A DNA stretch of 64,000 nucleotides from Latrodectus hesperus (taxonomy: Eukaryota; Arthropoda; Arachnida; Araneae; Theridiidae), in the NCBI GenBank assembly GCA_037975125.1, contig CM075854.1, positions 64,225,071 to 64,289,070 of the forward strand. The letters run 5' to 3'. Below, piece after piece: positions 28,773-42,359 of this stretch; the first letter of the stretch is position 1, and each line of letters begins with the position of its first letter. The position numbers were made by a program, and so were the translations under genes. The notes under the pieces are model-generated. The model had not been told where the DNA came from. It worked only from the letters and a program-made list of their open reading frames with translations, and did not search any database.

Positions 28773-29655
28773 TATAAAATTAAATATGAATATTCAAAAA
28801 CTTACTTAACAGTTAAGATACAGGTTTGATCTTATTAAGTTAAAAAGTTAACATACATTAAAATAAAGAAGCATTCTTGTAGAGTTGGCTCAAAATTACG
28901 AATTCATAATTTAATGAATAAATATTAACTTTAAGGAATACCTAAAAACATGCAGTCTTAAATTAAGTTTCTAAAGAAAATTTTTCACACAAAAACAAAA
29001 ATGAAAATGGGTCATGTGGTACAGCTAATACTGTTAAAAATGCTTAGTATTTACAAAATTTAATTTGCAAAAACGTAGCTATAAAAAATATTAAATTTTA
29101 CTCACAATTTTTTATTTTACTGAAATAATAGCTCTAGGAATTTCTCGAAACTTAAAATAATTTATTTAATAATTGTAATACAATATAAACTGACTTAAAA
29201 TATTTTTAACATTATAAAAGATTGATACAAATTGGAAAAAAGGGACGGGATTACTAATATATTTTAAATTTTTTATTCTCTACAGAATTCATTAAATATT
29301 GAATGAAATGTGGTCATGCTATCCAGGAATGAAATAAAAATATTTTAGTAATATTCAGAAGAAGAACAGTTAATTTAACTTAACCATTAATGACGATTTA
29401 TCTTAATGAACATTGTCACGCTTAAGAATAGTTTGAAAATTATGAATTGGTTAATGTGTCCCTTATTGTAAGCTATTTAAAATGCAAAAACTTGTATGAA
29501 ATACGCATGATATGGGATGTATTTGAAGTATTGACTAAATGAAACCAATAAAATTCATAGTGAAATACATGATACAACTGATTAATTTCTAAAGAGTTAT
29601 AATAAAATTAGATGTGATTTGAATGAATGAAAGAAATTTCTTAATCCTTCATTCG
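28773..29655. other. AT-rich non-coding DNA
   Basis: Nothing recognisable. Confidence 0.55.
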
Positions 29656-29876
<221 letters not shown>

Positions 29877-30095
29877 TTTTTTTTCAATATTTTTTCTTCG
29901 CATGTGCTTTATGTGTTTCTTAATTTTCATTTTTACTTTTAATATAATCATTTTATTTCTGGTCTTTTTTTTCTCTTTCATCCCTTTCTCATCAGAAATG
30001 TTTTTCTAATTTCTTATCAAAAACTTTTCCTAATTTGAGCAATTTAAGTTACTTTAGTTTTTTACTAATTATAAAAAAATTAGCTTTAACCAACT

Positions 30096-30123
30096 ACACA
30101 CACACACATATATATATATATAA
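30096..30123. repeat. Short (AC)n(AT)n tract
   Basis: About seven AC units followed by AT units. Confidence 0.9.
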
Positions 30124-30268
30124 TGCAAGATTAGATATAGAACTGAAAAGTACAAGAATAGATAAAAAGATTTATGCTTAGTAATACATTCAACGCAAAA
30201 AAAGCTTATTATTATTATTCTCCATCTAATATATGACTATTAATTTTATAAAATATACTATTAATTAT

Positions 30269-30312
30269 CTATATATATATATATTTGTGTGTGTGTGGTG
30301 TGTGTGTTTGTG
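30269..30312. repeat. Short (AT)n(GT)n tract
   Basis: AT units followed by GT units with one interruption (GTGGTG). Confidence 0.9.
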
Positions 30313-30854
30313 ATATGCATTATGAACTATTATAAGTATATTAAAATGCATAAAATTTTGTGATAAATGTGCGTAATGTTTAAATATTTATCAAATTTAA
30401 TTCTCATCAGCTTTAACTCTGTAAGACTTGAAATTCAAACTATTGATTTTGTGCTTTTATAACTGAACAAGAAAGTTAGATACTAAGATATGTTGATATG
30501 TTTGTTGATTTTCATTGACCGCATTTTCTTAGTATATGTATTATACAGTCACTGAAAAATGTATGATATTTGCATATAGCATAAATTTTATTACACTTGT
30601 TTACATTTTTTATGCATTTTAAGCTGAATGGAATTTATCTTCGATTTATAAAATAATAAGCATGATTATATTTAGGATATTTGAATTTCAAATTCGAAAT
30701 AATAGTTTAAAAAAATTTTATTTATTGTTTTTAAATTATTCTCAAACATGTTTTCCAATTCTGTAACGGAGCTATCATTTAATAGTTAAATCAAGTTTAC
30801 CACTAATATAAAATCAAATTTGATCAAGATAACTGCTTGGAAATTTCGCTTTTC

Positions 30855-31260
30855 AAAACTACTTTTGGTTCAATCTGTCACAAGATCTGTCATTTAGGAT
30901 ATCATTTTGTTGAGTTTGTAGAGGAAAAAGTGGATCTAATTTGCATGAAACAATCCGAACTGACTCACGTTCTGCAATGACATACACGGCGTTTAACGAA
31001 GGGTGGGGATTCCTAATGGCCACTGACAAGGCTACACACACCCTCAGTAATGACACGTCCGCAGCTGCATCTTCGAAGGGACTTTCTTGTTCCATCTGCA
31101 AAAGGGAAAAGCGAATGTCAGCTTACACCCAAATCAGATCAAATATCAGTCCTTTACACTCTCACTCTCATTTCATACTTTTTTTATTTAGGTGGATGAG
31201 GTGCAAATTGGCCTCGGGGAGTGGTTTAAAGGGCACTAAGTAAAGCCAAATGATTCCAGC
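30855..31260. promoter_or_regulatory. GC-enriched patch; candidate regulatory DNA
   Basis: A 400-bp patch of higher complexity with an octamer-like ATTTGCAT (30939-30946) and a GGGATTCC word near 31008. Frames of 80 codons (minus) and 100 codons (plus) overlap one another here and share no recognisable domain. At most one could be real, so I do not call either. Confidence 0.35.
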
Positions 31261-32199
31261 TAGGGAACGTTTGCTTAAGCAATTTAAGGATACGCCTAGA
31301 TTTAATGTTTTTTGGAACTCATAGACAAATCCATAGTCCAGTAACTATGCGAATCGGGAATTAATTTCAATTCACAAATGACATAGTCTTGTTAATAGAA
31401 TTGTTTCAGATTTTATTTAATGTTCGTATTTTTGATGGTATTACAGTGCTCTGGAATTCCACGCAACTTAAAAAAAAGTCGCAAATTGCGTTTGGAGAAC
31501 GAGGATATTAGTAACGAGGGAAATGATCTAATCTTAAACCTGTTTTTGGTGATAAAATTTGTTGTTTGCAGACAATTTTCAATAGAATTCTCTAAAATAG
31601 ACAGCTTTTTTAAGCAAATTTGAAATCTGACATTTTCCAGCATTTTATATTAATCATTCATTGTGTAAATGTATGTTATTTAATATATTTATATATATAA
31701 ATACATTAATGTATTTAGCACTTTACCTTCGATCACTGGCTAACTTTGTATCAATATATAATTGAAAATTAATCTATGATATTTAATACGTTTTTCTTTA
31801 CTCTTAGAATATTTTAAAGACTATTTAAATTTAATTCTTTCTATAGACCTAAATGTTAATATTTATTTAAAAATATGTATGACAAGTGCTTTGTTTTAAA
31901 TTTAGGAAATATGCATAATAAAAACTAAGACTTCAGCATTGCTTACTTTGGATCATGGGACTTAATTTTTTTACTTTTTTTATTATTTTAAAATACAGTT
32001 ATTTGCTTATTTTTCTACAAGGAGCTCGATGATGTTGAACAATGAAAAAAATTAAGAGCGTTTAATAAATATCATGAAAATTATTTCTTCGAAAAAATAT
32101 TTTGTGCTTAAAGACCAGTGATTTTTATAGTTAGTAGAGAAATTTCTTTTTAAGTAAATTCTGTTGGTGCATTTTTAAATGAAAATCTCTGAATTGAGA
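31261..32199. other. AT-rich non-coding DNA
   Basis: Overlapping short frames on both strands near 31413-31643 are unrecognised; nothing else is visible. Confidence 0.5.
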
Positions 32200-32620
32200 T
32201 ATTTCAGCATAGAGTTCGCGGAAATGTCATGTTCATTGAAGCACAATTTCAATTTCTTGAAGAAAGTGTTAAAAAGAACTTCGAGTAAATCCTTCTAAAG
32301 ACGTTAAGAGTCGGCAGTGTTCGTTTTCTTAAAACCCCTTCTTTCCCAAATGGTAGACACGGAAAATTCCGTGAGTGTCTGTACTCTTCAACAATCAACA
32401 CTCGCAGCGGAAGCAAGCGAGAGTCATGTAGATGGCACTTTTAATATTTATGGCTCTACTAGCACGCTAGCCAATATGGCGGCTTGCTACGTGGATTAGC
32501 CCAACTAAGACAGATCAAACTCAAAGCGTTAACAAGTGTTTTCCAGTAATGAGATTTTGAAAGCTTTACCACGCAATAGGTGCGTGTAACGTTTATCCAC
32601 AGCAGTTATGATATTTTTTA
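32200..32620. promoter_or_regulatory. GC-enriched patch with CTCF-like and YY1-like motifs
   Basis: CATGTAGATGGCAC (32425-32438) matches the bilaterian CTCF consensus CCASYAGRKGGCRS at 12 of 14 positions, including the whole AGRKGGCRS half. CCAATATGGCGGC near 32470 combines a CCAAT word with a YY1/Pho-type ATGGC core. ACGGAAAATTCCGT (32358-32371) is a perfect 14-bp palindrome. A 60-codon frame spans part of it but is unrecognised. Confidence 0.4.
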
Positions 32621-33040
32621 TTCGCTATCAAAATTTATAAGAAACAATATGGTGGGCTATTTAGTGTATGAGTGTTAAATTATGCCTTATATTGATCAAT
32701 TGTGCAAGGAAAACCTTTTTTTACATTTTTTGCACCAAATACAATAGAATTTTATATTAAAAGAAGTGAAATCATTTGTGATAATAAATATACTAGACTT
32801 CAAATAGAATAGGACGTCATTTGGTGAGAGTATGGTCATTAAGACTTATTGTTCCTAGTAGTAATTTTTTTAGAAAGAGTTGACCTTTGGTTTGTTCATT
32901 AAAAATGCTTATAAATATATCATGCTTCTAAATCTACATGATTTATATAAACATCTTGCAAAATTACAAAATGCATGAGCAACTTGACTAAAATGATACC
33001 TGTATCTAATATTTCCCATAAGAATATTTTGTGCTTATAT
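32621..33040. other. AT-rich non-coding DNA
   Basis: Nothing recognisable. Confidence 0.5.
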
Positions 33041-33265
33041 TGGCCTTGTCGAAAAACCGCTCTCTTTAAACTCAAAGGCCTTAGCTACAATATCAGCCAT
33101 TTTTGATCAAAGGGAGATGGAAGCACTCTTCTTTATTCTGCATACTCATCTATAGGGATGTATGAAAATTGTCCTGGTTTTCTCCCTAGCAACACATGAA
33201 TATGGCTTACTATCTGGAAAACTGTATATGATGGAGGTAAAAATGCCTTACAACAATCTTTCCAC
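33041..33265. promoter_or_regulatory. Weakly GC-enriched patch
   Basis: Slightly GC-richer than its flanks, with two AAGGCC words and a CCTAGCAAC half X-box near 33184. Weak evidence of regulatory DNA. Confidence 0.2.
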
Positions 33266-35030
33266 AGTTTGCTATGCAGTGTCAAATAAAAATTTAAAAA
33301 AACACAAGCCACCTTAGATACTGTTCTTTATATATATATACATATATATGTTTGTTTGATGATGTATAAATCCATGGGCTTAACCTGATTGGCATTATAG
33401 AAAATTACAAAAATATCTTAAAAATGTTTTATTGATTTTGTAGATTATTTATATCAATCACGTAGATTTTTATCACTTGTTGATTTATGTTTGATGTAGT
33501 TCCCAAAATTATTTTAAGATTGTCAAAGTTACTGAATTTATAGTTACGATAGTTTGTAAATATAGTATTTTTGGATGATATATTTTAAGCTTCAAGAGAA
33601 ATATATTTACATCCTATATTTCTTTTAGCTAGATAATTATTTAATATAATGTAAATGAGCCCCCTGAATAATAATATGAAAATAATATTGTTAGAATATT
33701 AAATATCAATATGAAAATCCAATCAAATTAAAATAAAAATTAAATTATTTACATTATTGAAATTTTTTTAGAATAATTTAATTTACATATTTGTCACGAC
33801 TCATTAAAGTAAATCAATAAGTTCGTTTTTTTCAAACTCTTATCAACTAAGAGAAACCAATAATGTGTGACCGAGAAGAAAGTGAAGAATTCCATTATAA
33901 TACCTTTTTCAGGACTATTTACTAATATTTTTATTCTGAGTTAGTAATATTTTAGTTTCCTTGTGGCACATTTTCTAAAATTTACTTTTCCAAAAAGATT
34001 GGTAAAGCGAGATATTTCAGAATAAATTTAACTATCTTACAAAATTTTATATTCTGATTAACGGAAATTTTTTTATTTATTATATACTAGAAAATCATTA
34101 CGAATATTTACAATGTAATTATTAAATATGGATTTTTATATTAAATTAGCAGTTATACAGTAGTTGAAGCAAAACATTTTTCACAATCAAAATCTCATTT
34201 AAAAAGAAAGTTAAAAATTCTGTTTCAAAGATATTTCCCAAAAAATACCTGTAAGAAAATCACTTATTTTTTTTAAATACATATTACGTTTATTGATTGT
34301 CTAAGTACAAAATTGATTTTACAAGAAAATATCTTGGTTCTTATAAAAAAGCTAGAGTAGTATTTAAGTTTTTATTTTTCAATAGCATCAGAATTTTTTT
34401 AAATTATAAATACGTTATTTTATAGATGCCTTTTAGTTATCATTTCTTTTACTTTGAATAGTTTTGTAGATTGAGAGAATAATAGTCATTTCAGCATAAG
34501 CAACTTTTTATCTGTGCAAATATATGTATCTGTTATTGATTGATTTAGTAAAAAAACTTTTTACCGACTACTACTAATGGTACCCAGGTTAAAAACAAAA
34601 TAAAAGATTAATAAATATAACTTCTTATACAGTTTTAGTTTTAGAAACACGCACATATGTTTCGATTTATATTTTACACAATACAACACTACTACTACAC
34701 ACTACTAAAGAGGATCATCAATCATTTTGTTATGAACTTCGTGAAGAATTTCTTCTCTCAACATTATATTAAAAAGGGCTTAGAATAAAATTCTAAAAAA
34801 AGATCTAGAAAAAATATTTAGACGTGTCCAAAAGAAGAGCAATATCCATCAAAATTTATTCGTTCTTTAATTTTGTTGTCTTTCAATGAATTGTCATGAT
34901 GATGGGAACCAAACTTTCAAATCAACGAATGCCTGGAGAATCAATAGACTAGATGGGAAATGGAAATCTTCAATACTGTGTTGAATCATCTACAAATTTG
35001 CATTTGTAATGATTTTTCATTTTCTCGCCA
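33266..35030. other. AT-rich non-coding DNA
   Basis: No gene seen; a small TATATATACATATATATG tract lies at about 33331-33350. Confidence 0.55.
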
Positions 35031-35765
35031 AATGATGTATACCTTGGCGTGAGACAGAGGCAAACCTCCACCTATTCATTAGCAGGCTATAACAACGATA
35101 AATCCCAAGTATCATAACTCATTAATAATGTAAAAATATCTCTGAATGAACTTTTTTTTAAATTACTACGCTGTATGCTGATACAAATACAATGTTCTTG
35201 AGAATAATAAATTATTTCGTGTTTTAGTAGATATTGCCAATTCAAGGCCCTGAAAACCAAGAACCATTGAAAAGAGGGGTTGTTCTCTACGGCATATTGT
35301 GGGAGGACGCTGTTCAGTTACCATGGTGGTAATCTTCCCAGCCCTTCCCACCCTCCCTTCTACACCAAATAAGAAAATGAATTCAATGTGAGAGGTGCCT
35401 ACTTCAGGCTATAAGCCATTAAGGGCGGAAGGTAAAACTTCTCAAACTAGCAGCCTCTGTGATGGGGCAAATTTAAATCTCCCGGCATTTAAAAAGAGGC
35501 CTGGTCACTTTCTACTCTGTAACCAGCTTGTGCTTTCTCACAGACTTCATCAAGGCAATGTCACGCACTTTCTCTTTTGGGTCCAGGGCTGGAAAGAAGG
35601 AAAGTGGGTGGGAGGGCGAAGCTTCAGTTGTCTTCATGAATATTCTGACTTTATTCTGTTTGGGTTCCGTTCGGAAAAGCTTTGCAGAGATGGACAGACG
35701 AGGTTTCTGTTTTGGAAGAGAATTGTTTTGATAAAATTGCATGCTAAATGAAGCTGTATTTTTTC
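35031..35765. promoter_or_regulatory. Long GC-enriched patch; candidate regulatory or exonic DNA
   Basis: About 730 bp of mixed composition, one of the two largest such patches. It includes the inverted repeat TTACCA/TGGTAA around 35317-35331 and C-rich runs at 35340-35360. The longest non-repeat plus-strand frame of the window (118 codons, 35395-35751) lies here, but two further frames of 67 and 97 codons overlap it and none shows a domain I recognise. A pyrimidine-rich AG near 35541 could be a splice acceptor. I treat the patch as non-coding by default. Confidence 0.35.
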
Positions 35766-38180
35766 CCATTTGTCTCGAATAAAAAGTAAATATTACTGTG
35801 CACATTTAGCTTAATGTTTATATTCCATTGAGTTGAGAGAAAATGCTATCGTCAGTAAATCATAGTTAATAAATGATCAATTTATAATTTACATTATTTT
35901 TCTTAATGAAAATGTCTTCACAAATGTAAAAATTTTACTTTCAATGGATTTCCCTATGACAATTTTTACACAAAATTTCAAAAACCACATTCATTGAAGC
36001 ACTTCAATATTTAGTGTCATGCTTTTCGATCTTGTCAGATACACTGATAATGAAAGTATGTAATTGTAATGAAAACGATTCTTTTTTTATGTGAAAAAAT
36101 TAATATTAAAAATATAGGAAGTATTTCTACTAGCAATAAAATAGTTGTAAAAAACTTATTTGCTTTCCTAAAGAATTAAACATTATTATGAATAATTATA
36201 TTTATAAACTAAAGATGAACAGAGAAACTATTTTACACGAAAACTGCTAATCTCTTTTTAAGATTTTGAAATTGAATTTTATTGATAAAAAGAATATTCT
36301 ATCATTTTGATTAAGACGAGCAGTTTACAATTTTTAAAAGTGGAAAAAGTAAGTAACTTTGGTTTGTGCGATGAATACTTTTTGCACATTTATATTAAAA
36401 TCCTTAAAATAGATAAGTCATTGAAAAAATCGAGAGAAATGTGCTAATAATAAGAAAGGAATTTCATAATGAAGTTGTAATGCTGAAATACCATTTTTTA
36501 ATTTTTTTTAATTTCTATGTAATATTCTTTTGGTTTATTTTGTATTTATCAGACATTTATGAAAACTATATAAAAAGTCTAAAATGTCACAATTGTAATA
36601 TTGCTTTTAATCTAATGTTAACATATGTGTGTATATATATGGATTTACCACTTATTAAAAAACGTTCGGAACATTTTGTATTTAATTGAAAACTATTTTT
36701 GGTGTTCGAACATATTCCAATCTGTTATTTGAACTTATCTATAGTATTAAATATTTGTAATTTTGTAGGATACTCAAGGAGAATAAAAGCTTTTATAAAA
36801 ATTGTGGCACAGTTTTTAAAATATAAATTTAAACAATTAATAAATATTTAGTTAAATTAAATTACTTTATATCTTGGAAAACAATCATTAGATTTCTATT
36901 AATTTACTTTTTGGGTATCTATCCTCAATAAGTCATTTTAATTAGTGAAATATTTTTCTTTTAGCAATCAATTTAGAATCTAATTGATTACATTATGTTA
37001 AGTTTTATTCTAATCTTTTAAATTTAACTTTACTTCAATGGATAATGGAAATATGAAAAATTATTTGCAATAAATGCTTAATTTATTAGATCTAAAAATT
37101 ATGTCACTTCTTATGGTTTTTCTTAATAAGCTACATTTTTTAATTAGATGGACAAAATTCAATAAATAATTTTCGGATCTTTAAAAATGAGGATAAGAAA
37201 TTTAGTATAATGTGCAAAATCTGAAAGATTAATTTATCAAACAGTATTCTTATTATGTAAATTATTGCTGAAATTATCTTACAAGAGCTCAAATTTTACA
37301 ATAATAAAAATGGGAATTTTCTTGAATGACTCTTAGCATTGTTGGTAGCGTTAATTATTTTATCCATAATGGCATAAAGCGATAATAAAGCTACATTAAT
37401 TTAATATGTTCATGTATATTAATTTAAGTTACATATCATTTCAATGCGTGTTTCGGACTCTGAGTGTTTTGTTTATTTAACATTTATGTGATTACGTAAG
37501 TTTTAGGCAATATCAAATAAAATATGAAAGCATTTTATGATGGAAAATTAATTACAATTTTGTACATGATTAGATGTAGCTTATAAAACCCAGTAGGAAC
37601 TTTATAAACATTAAAATAAAATTTTTGTATTAAATTTAAGAATATTACTGTATAAATTTGAAAATAAATATACATATAAAGTATAAAGGAAATAATTCCT
37701 TTTATTACTTGTTTCCATGATAAATGTCAAATGCATGGTAGTAAGGTACATTTGAGATATAAAAATTAGATGATATGATGTAATTGGGTGAAATAATGTT
37801 ATATTTTAAATTTAACGTAGGCATTATTTCTACACAAATAAATATTTTGATTTTCTTTCCTGACATATACTTTTTGACTCATGTATTCTAGAAGAAGGTG
37901 TTTCCTTATTTCATACTTTCATGTTATTTTAAAATAACTAAAATTCCTTCTTAAAATATAATCACAAGAGTAGATTCGTAAGCAAATTTTCGGCTTCAGA
38001 TATATATGTGGCTATTTGACCATATAGTTTAGTAACATATCATCGTATAAATTTAACTAAAGATTCCTTGTATGCCACAATTTAAATCAGCCAAATCAGG
38101 GATAGAATAAGTGGTGCTTCAAATACAATAAATGATTGTTTCTTAGAGAAAAGATGAAAGATAATAAATTAACTTTATGT
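35766..38180. other. AT-rich non-coding DNA
   Basis: No supported gene. An 82-codon plus-strand frame at 36441-36689 is hydrophobic and AT-driven. Confidence 0.55.
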
Positions 38181-38490
38181 TTTATTTTTGAATCAAGCTT
38201 GACCGCAGAAACCAATTAGCGGAGCCCAACACCTCTTCGACCCCGTTATCAAGGGTGTCTCGGCAAATATAACTGTTGTTAAAGTAATTTTTTTTTGTTT
38301 CATTACTCGAAGTTAGCAATAGTCTTTCCCTTCGACCCACTCCCCTAGGTCGTCCAGGTCTATCGGTTCCTACAAAGCACCCTCCTTCTACATTTTGAAT
38401 GTGAGTCCTACCACCTGGTAAGGATCGCACACTTTGGCCAAAGTATAATAAAAACAGATTCTTCACGATTGTCTAAACTGTCTTGTGAGC
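38181..38490. promoter_or_regulatory. GC-enriched patch with possible splice signals
   Basis: Around 38320-38348 a pyrimidine-rich tract ends in CCCCTAG. At 38401 (GTGAGT) and 38418 (GTAAGG) there are good donor-like sequences, outlining a possible 52- or 69-base exon from 38349. The 69-base version is open in two plus-strand frames. A 94-codon minus-strand frame overlaps it. No protein family is recognisable, so regulatory DNA is equally likely. Confidence 0.3.
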
Positions 38491-38619
38491 TATATAGATG
38501 GGGCTGTAGCGTGCTTAAAACTTTTCGATTCGGTTTGTGAGATTTATTTTGTTTATTTCATGAAGTATTTTTTTGTTTATTTTATTCCTGATATTTCACT
38601 TTCTTTTGTAAAGATAAAA

Positions 38620-38850
38620 CATTGGGATAGATAGACCGAAACTGCTCTTTTGTGTTTATTGTACTGCTACCTTACTGAAGGCTATTCCCAAAGTTCTCCA
38701 CGGAAATCATGTTTTATACCTCCTACTCCACATCGGTAAAAATGGGCATCTGGGTTTTTCTAGGAAGTTTTGAGAAAAGTTTGACATGATGGCCTTTTAC
38801 AACATTAGTTTGGAAGAACGAAAAATGTGCCGCTTTCAGAAATAACTTTT
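38620..38850. promoter_or_regulatory. Weak GC-enriched patch
   Basis: A 230-bp stretch of higher complexity with no clear motif cluster and no open frame. Confidence 0.2.
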
Positions 38851-40289
38851 GTTAACTGTATTACTGTCAAAATAATCATTCTTCATTTATATACTGAAGA
38901 AAAAAAAATCCTCATCATACTACAGATTTCTCAATTTCATTTTTTTGTCTTATTTCTCTTGCCAAAAACACAATATTTTTTTTATCTATTTTAAATGTCT
39001 TTTATCGATAAAAAATATTTTAAATCAAAATTTATCTCAAATCCAATAGTAAAATGAATGAGGAATTAAAACATAGTGTATAAAACAAATTTTAGAATCT
39101 GTTTGAAAAACAATTAAAATTGGTGGAATTAAGAAGTAAAATATAACATTTTGGTATCATTAATATAGATCCTGAAAGCTTAAGATCTGAGAATTTTCCA
39201 GAAAATATGAAGATGTTTTGAAATATATTGTATATGAAGCAAACTTTCATATGTTACAATTTTTTAAAGTTATTACCAAACGTCTTTTCTAAAAATCCTT
39301 AAAAATTACCTGAGGTTTTTATAACATTCCACAATTTCTGTTATTATATATTATTTATCTGTTCCATCATTAAAATGATTAAGGCATTTTAGTAAATATG
39401 AAAACAGATAAGCTTTGAAAAATGATTGGAAAACAGAGTTTTGATTGTGTTCCGGTGAGCTTTAAATATAATTTTTTTTGAAAAATAAAAGTTTATTGGA
39501 AAAATTTTTATTTTGCCAACCATTTCTTTAAAATTTAGATAGTAAACTTTTCTATTTCTGAATTGAGTTATATGAAACTGCATCACAATTACTTTTTTGT
39601 TTATCAGCATTCTACTTCGTCATAATTAATGTACAATATCCTTTATATTATTATATCTGTATTTTTTAACATTTTTAACAATATGTGATTACATATTGTT
39701 AAAAAAAACTGAATTTATATATAGTTTTTTTCTATATCTCAAATAAAAGTTTGAACAGATATATGCATATACAAGTACAATGCAGATGTATATCGACGCA
39801 CAATCCCATTATATATCTTGGTGCATATGAATATGAAACACATGATATAAGAAATATTAAAATGTGTGCATATGAATTTTTTATTGTTTATGCAATGCCT
39901 TTTAAGCTTATATTAGCTATATCAATAATAAATAACTGAATTTGTCACAACTCATATAAAAATCATAACATCTATATGCATATATAGATTTAATATTGCT
40001 GTATATAACTACATATTTACATAATATGCCTGGGTGTTTATCAATATAAATTACATAAAATAAATGAAAATTAAAATATATGCCTATGCATCTTAACTGT
40101 TTATACAATACTTTATTACTCTATAATCTTTATAAAAGACACGTTAACAAAAATTATAAATTCTAAGTTTTCCTTATAAGACTAATATTTGTATGATTTT
40201 TGCTTAAAATTAAAAATACGGGTATGTTTTCTAACCATTCTTTCCTCTTTTTATATACTTATTACATTTTCAACTTTTCTCACTGAATT
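38851..40289. other. AT-rich non-coding DNA
   Basis: Apart from the hairpin at 39672-39705, only short AT-driven frames. Confidence 0.55.
39672..39705. repeat. Perfect 15-bp inverted repeat, 4-base loop
   Basis: TTTTTAACAATATGT (39672-39686) and its exact reverse complement (39691-39705) flank GATT. On the plus strand the stem ends in an A run, on the minus strand in a T run, so it resembles a terminator-like hairpin, but that has no known meaning in this context. Confidence 0.75.
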
Positions 40290-40865
40290 TTTGCAGTACA
40301 TAGAGCAGTTGTTATTCATCTGCAATTCTAAACAGTTATAGTGATTCAAGGCTTCAACTGTGTGACAGATAACTTTCATTTCCTCTTTCGCACGTCACAC
40401 AAAACAAGCAGTCGCAAGTAAAAAAGATAAAAAAAAGAGAAGCTGAAAAAAAATCATAATTTAAAATTTATATTCTGATCTCTTATCATAACCACAAAAC
40501 AGAAAGCATGGGAAAAGGCAATCTCAAATTATTTGTTCCAGGTGTAAAGCAGGATTGTCCAAACCGGTTTACTTTTTTTCTGTAGAGGGTATATTAATAA
40601 ATGCTTGTCTTGTATTTATATACAGCTATATTCCGCAATGACACATCTGCTCTGTGAACTTGCACCCTGTCATTTAGGGGCACGATTTCGTTATTTAAGA
40701 TCTACACTGCCAAGGAAAGGGAGTTTGATCAGGGGCAAATAAGGGGCGGAATCGGTCAAAATGATTAATGATGCTTATAGCCAAGGATTTGGCCAAGGAA
40801 TAAAAATTAAAAGCTATAGTTTTGCTAAGCGATGAAGCATAGCGGAAAAGAAATTGAGCAAGAAA
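40290..40865. promoter_or_regulatory. GC-enriched patch with Grainyhead-like site
   Basis: AACCGGTT (40561-40568) is the palindromic core bound by Grainyhead factors. GCCAAGG occurs three times (40709, 40790, 40802), and the last two overlap an NFI-like TTGGC half-site. GATTAATGA near 40763 is a homeodomain-type word. No open frame. Confidence 0.4.
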
Positions 40866-41978
40866 TGATAGTTAATTATGTATTTAATGACTTTTAACTC
40901 ATTTTTTTAATATGCTTGATATATTTTGTTGTATAATTCAACTGCAGGAAGTCTTGTCTTGCTTTTATATGTCATTTGTCTTAAATTTGTCTTAAATGTT
41001 TGATGTGTCAGGCATCCTTTCTTCAATGAAAGAAAAGGAGATATTTCATTTTATTCAGTAGTGTAGTTTGATTTTTGAAGACTTCTTGTATGTATAAAAT
41101 AAGATGAACAATATTATCTTAAATAGTTTCTAAATCACTTAAAAATATAACAATTAACAACGCAACTTTTTTTGTCATTCAAATTTTTTCGCGAAGTATT
41201 TTATTTAACAAGCATATATATGCCACAGACTCTTTTTTAATGATTATAAAATAGTATTAGTTAATAATTCATTTGGTGAAATTATTTTGTAGTTATTTAA
41301 AAAGAATGTAAATTTTAGTGTAATTTTTAATAATAAAGTTTTTCAATATTCTTTGAATAATCTTGGACTGAAACGTTGATCTTTTACATGTATACTTAAT
41401 TAATTTTCATTTTAGGATATTGTATATCTCATTAAGTTTCAAATATTTTTTTAATGTTCCATAAAACCTCATTTTCAATCCAAGATTTTAAATTCAGGTA
41501 ACGATTGCTTAGTTGAAACACTAAATTAAATTTGACTGTCAATTCACAGGTGCTCATGTAAATATTTAATAATAATTAGTTTTAAATTTTAACTAACTGT
41601 TAAATAAATTTTTGAATAAAAATATTCAACTAAAATATGTAAAATAACAATTAATTGTAAAAACTAATAATTTAATAATTATGAAGCCATTTGATGTATA
41701 AAAAAATGAAAAATAAAATTAATTAATTAAAATCAAATAGTGAAACTTTTACCCACATTTTATTGAGAGTAGTTAAATAAATATTAATAGATCAGTTATG
41801 ATCAGATTAAGACTCTATTAAAGGTGCAAAAATTTCAATTCATGAAAATTTATTCCTGTATTCATGCATTCAAAATATTTAGTTAATAAAATATCTTATG
41901 GAATATTAAAATAATCAGAAAATTAAGAGTAATAAAAATAATATGAAGAATATTACATGCATATGTAATATAATTCAT
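40866..41978. other. AT-rich non-coding DNA
   Basis: Nothing recognisable beyond ATATTACAT/ATGTAATAT near 41950-41972. Confidence 0.55.
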
Positions 41979-42043
41979 TATATTTTTATTACTTATTTTA
42001 TTATTATATTTTTATTACTTATTTTTATTATTATATTTTTATT
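41979..42043. repeat. A/T minisatellite, about 25-bp unit
   Basis: Two and a half copies of a TATTTTTATTACTTATTT-type unit. Confidence 0.75.
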
Positions 42044-42359
42044 TGGAGTAAAATATAGTTATAAAAATGTAAACAGTCTGTAATTATTAAACAATAACAA
42101 AAAGAAAAATAAGTCTGGTAAATTTATACGAAAATTTAAAAACCAACATTTCTAAGTGATTTTAATAAAACATATTTAAATTATATTTAATACAATTTTA
42201 ATGTAATTTCTTCACTCAATTTTTATTTTGAAACAGTAACTCTTCTATAAAATAAATATCCAGCTTTAGAAACGAAATTTGGATAATAATATGTCATCAT
42301 AAGAAATATAAGAGAAAGCTAAGAACATAAACATGCTGACAAACTTAAAATATTGAAAA
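42044..42359. other. AT-rich non-coding DNA
   Basis: Nothing recognisable. Confidence 0.5.

Larger units (their letters stand above)
29877..30850. other. AT-rich non-coding DNA with two short arrays
   Basis: A (CA)n(TA)n tract lies at 30096-30123 and a (TA)n(TG)n tract at 30269-30312. No gene is seen. Confidence 0.6.

Noticed and set aside
30859..31243. Overlapping 80-codon minus and 100-codon plus frames
   Set aside because: Mutually exclusive, no recognisable family, same GC-patch explanation.
35395..35805. Plus-strand frame of 118 codons with overlapping 67- and 97-codon frames
   Set aside because: Longest non-repeat frame, but three frames on two strands are open together, no domain is recognisable, and the patch is simply GC-richer with fewer stops.
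38182..38466. 94-codon minus-strand frame
   Set aside because: No recognisable domain; it overlaps the possible plus-strand exon and a T-rich run that produces Lys/Asn residues.
39672..39705. Rho-independent terminator
   Set aside because: It has stem-loop plus T/A-run form, but the context is eukaryotic and no gene ends there.
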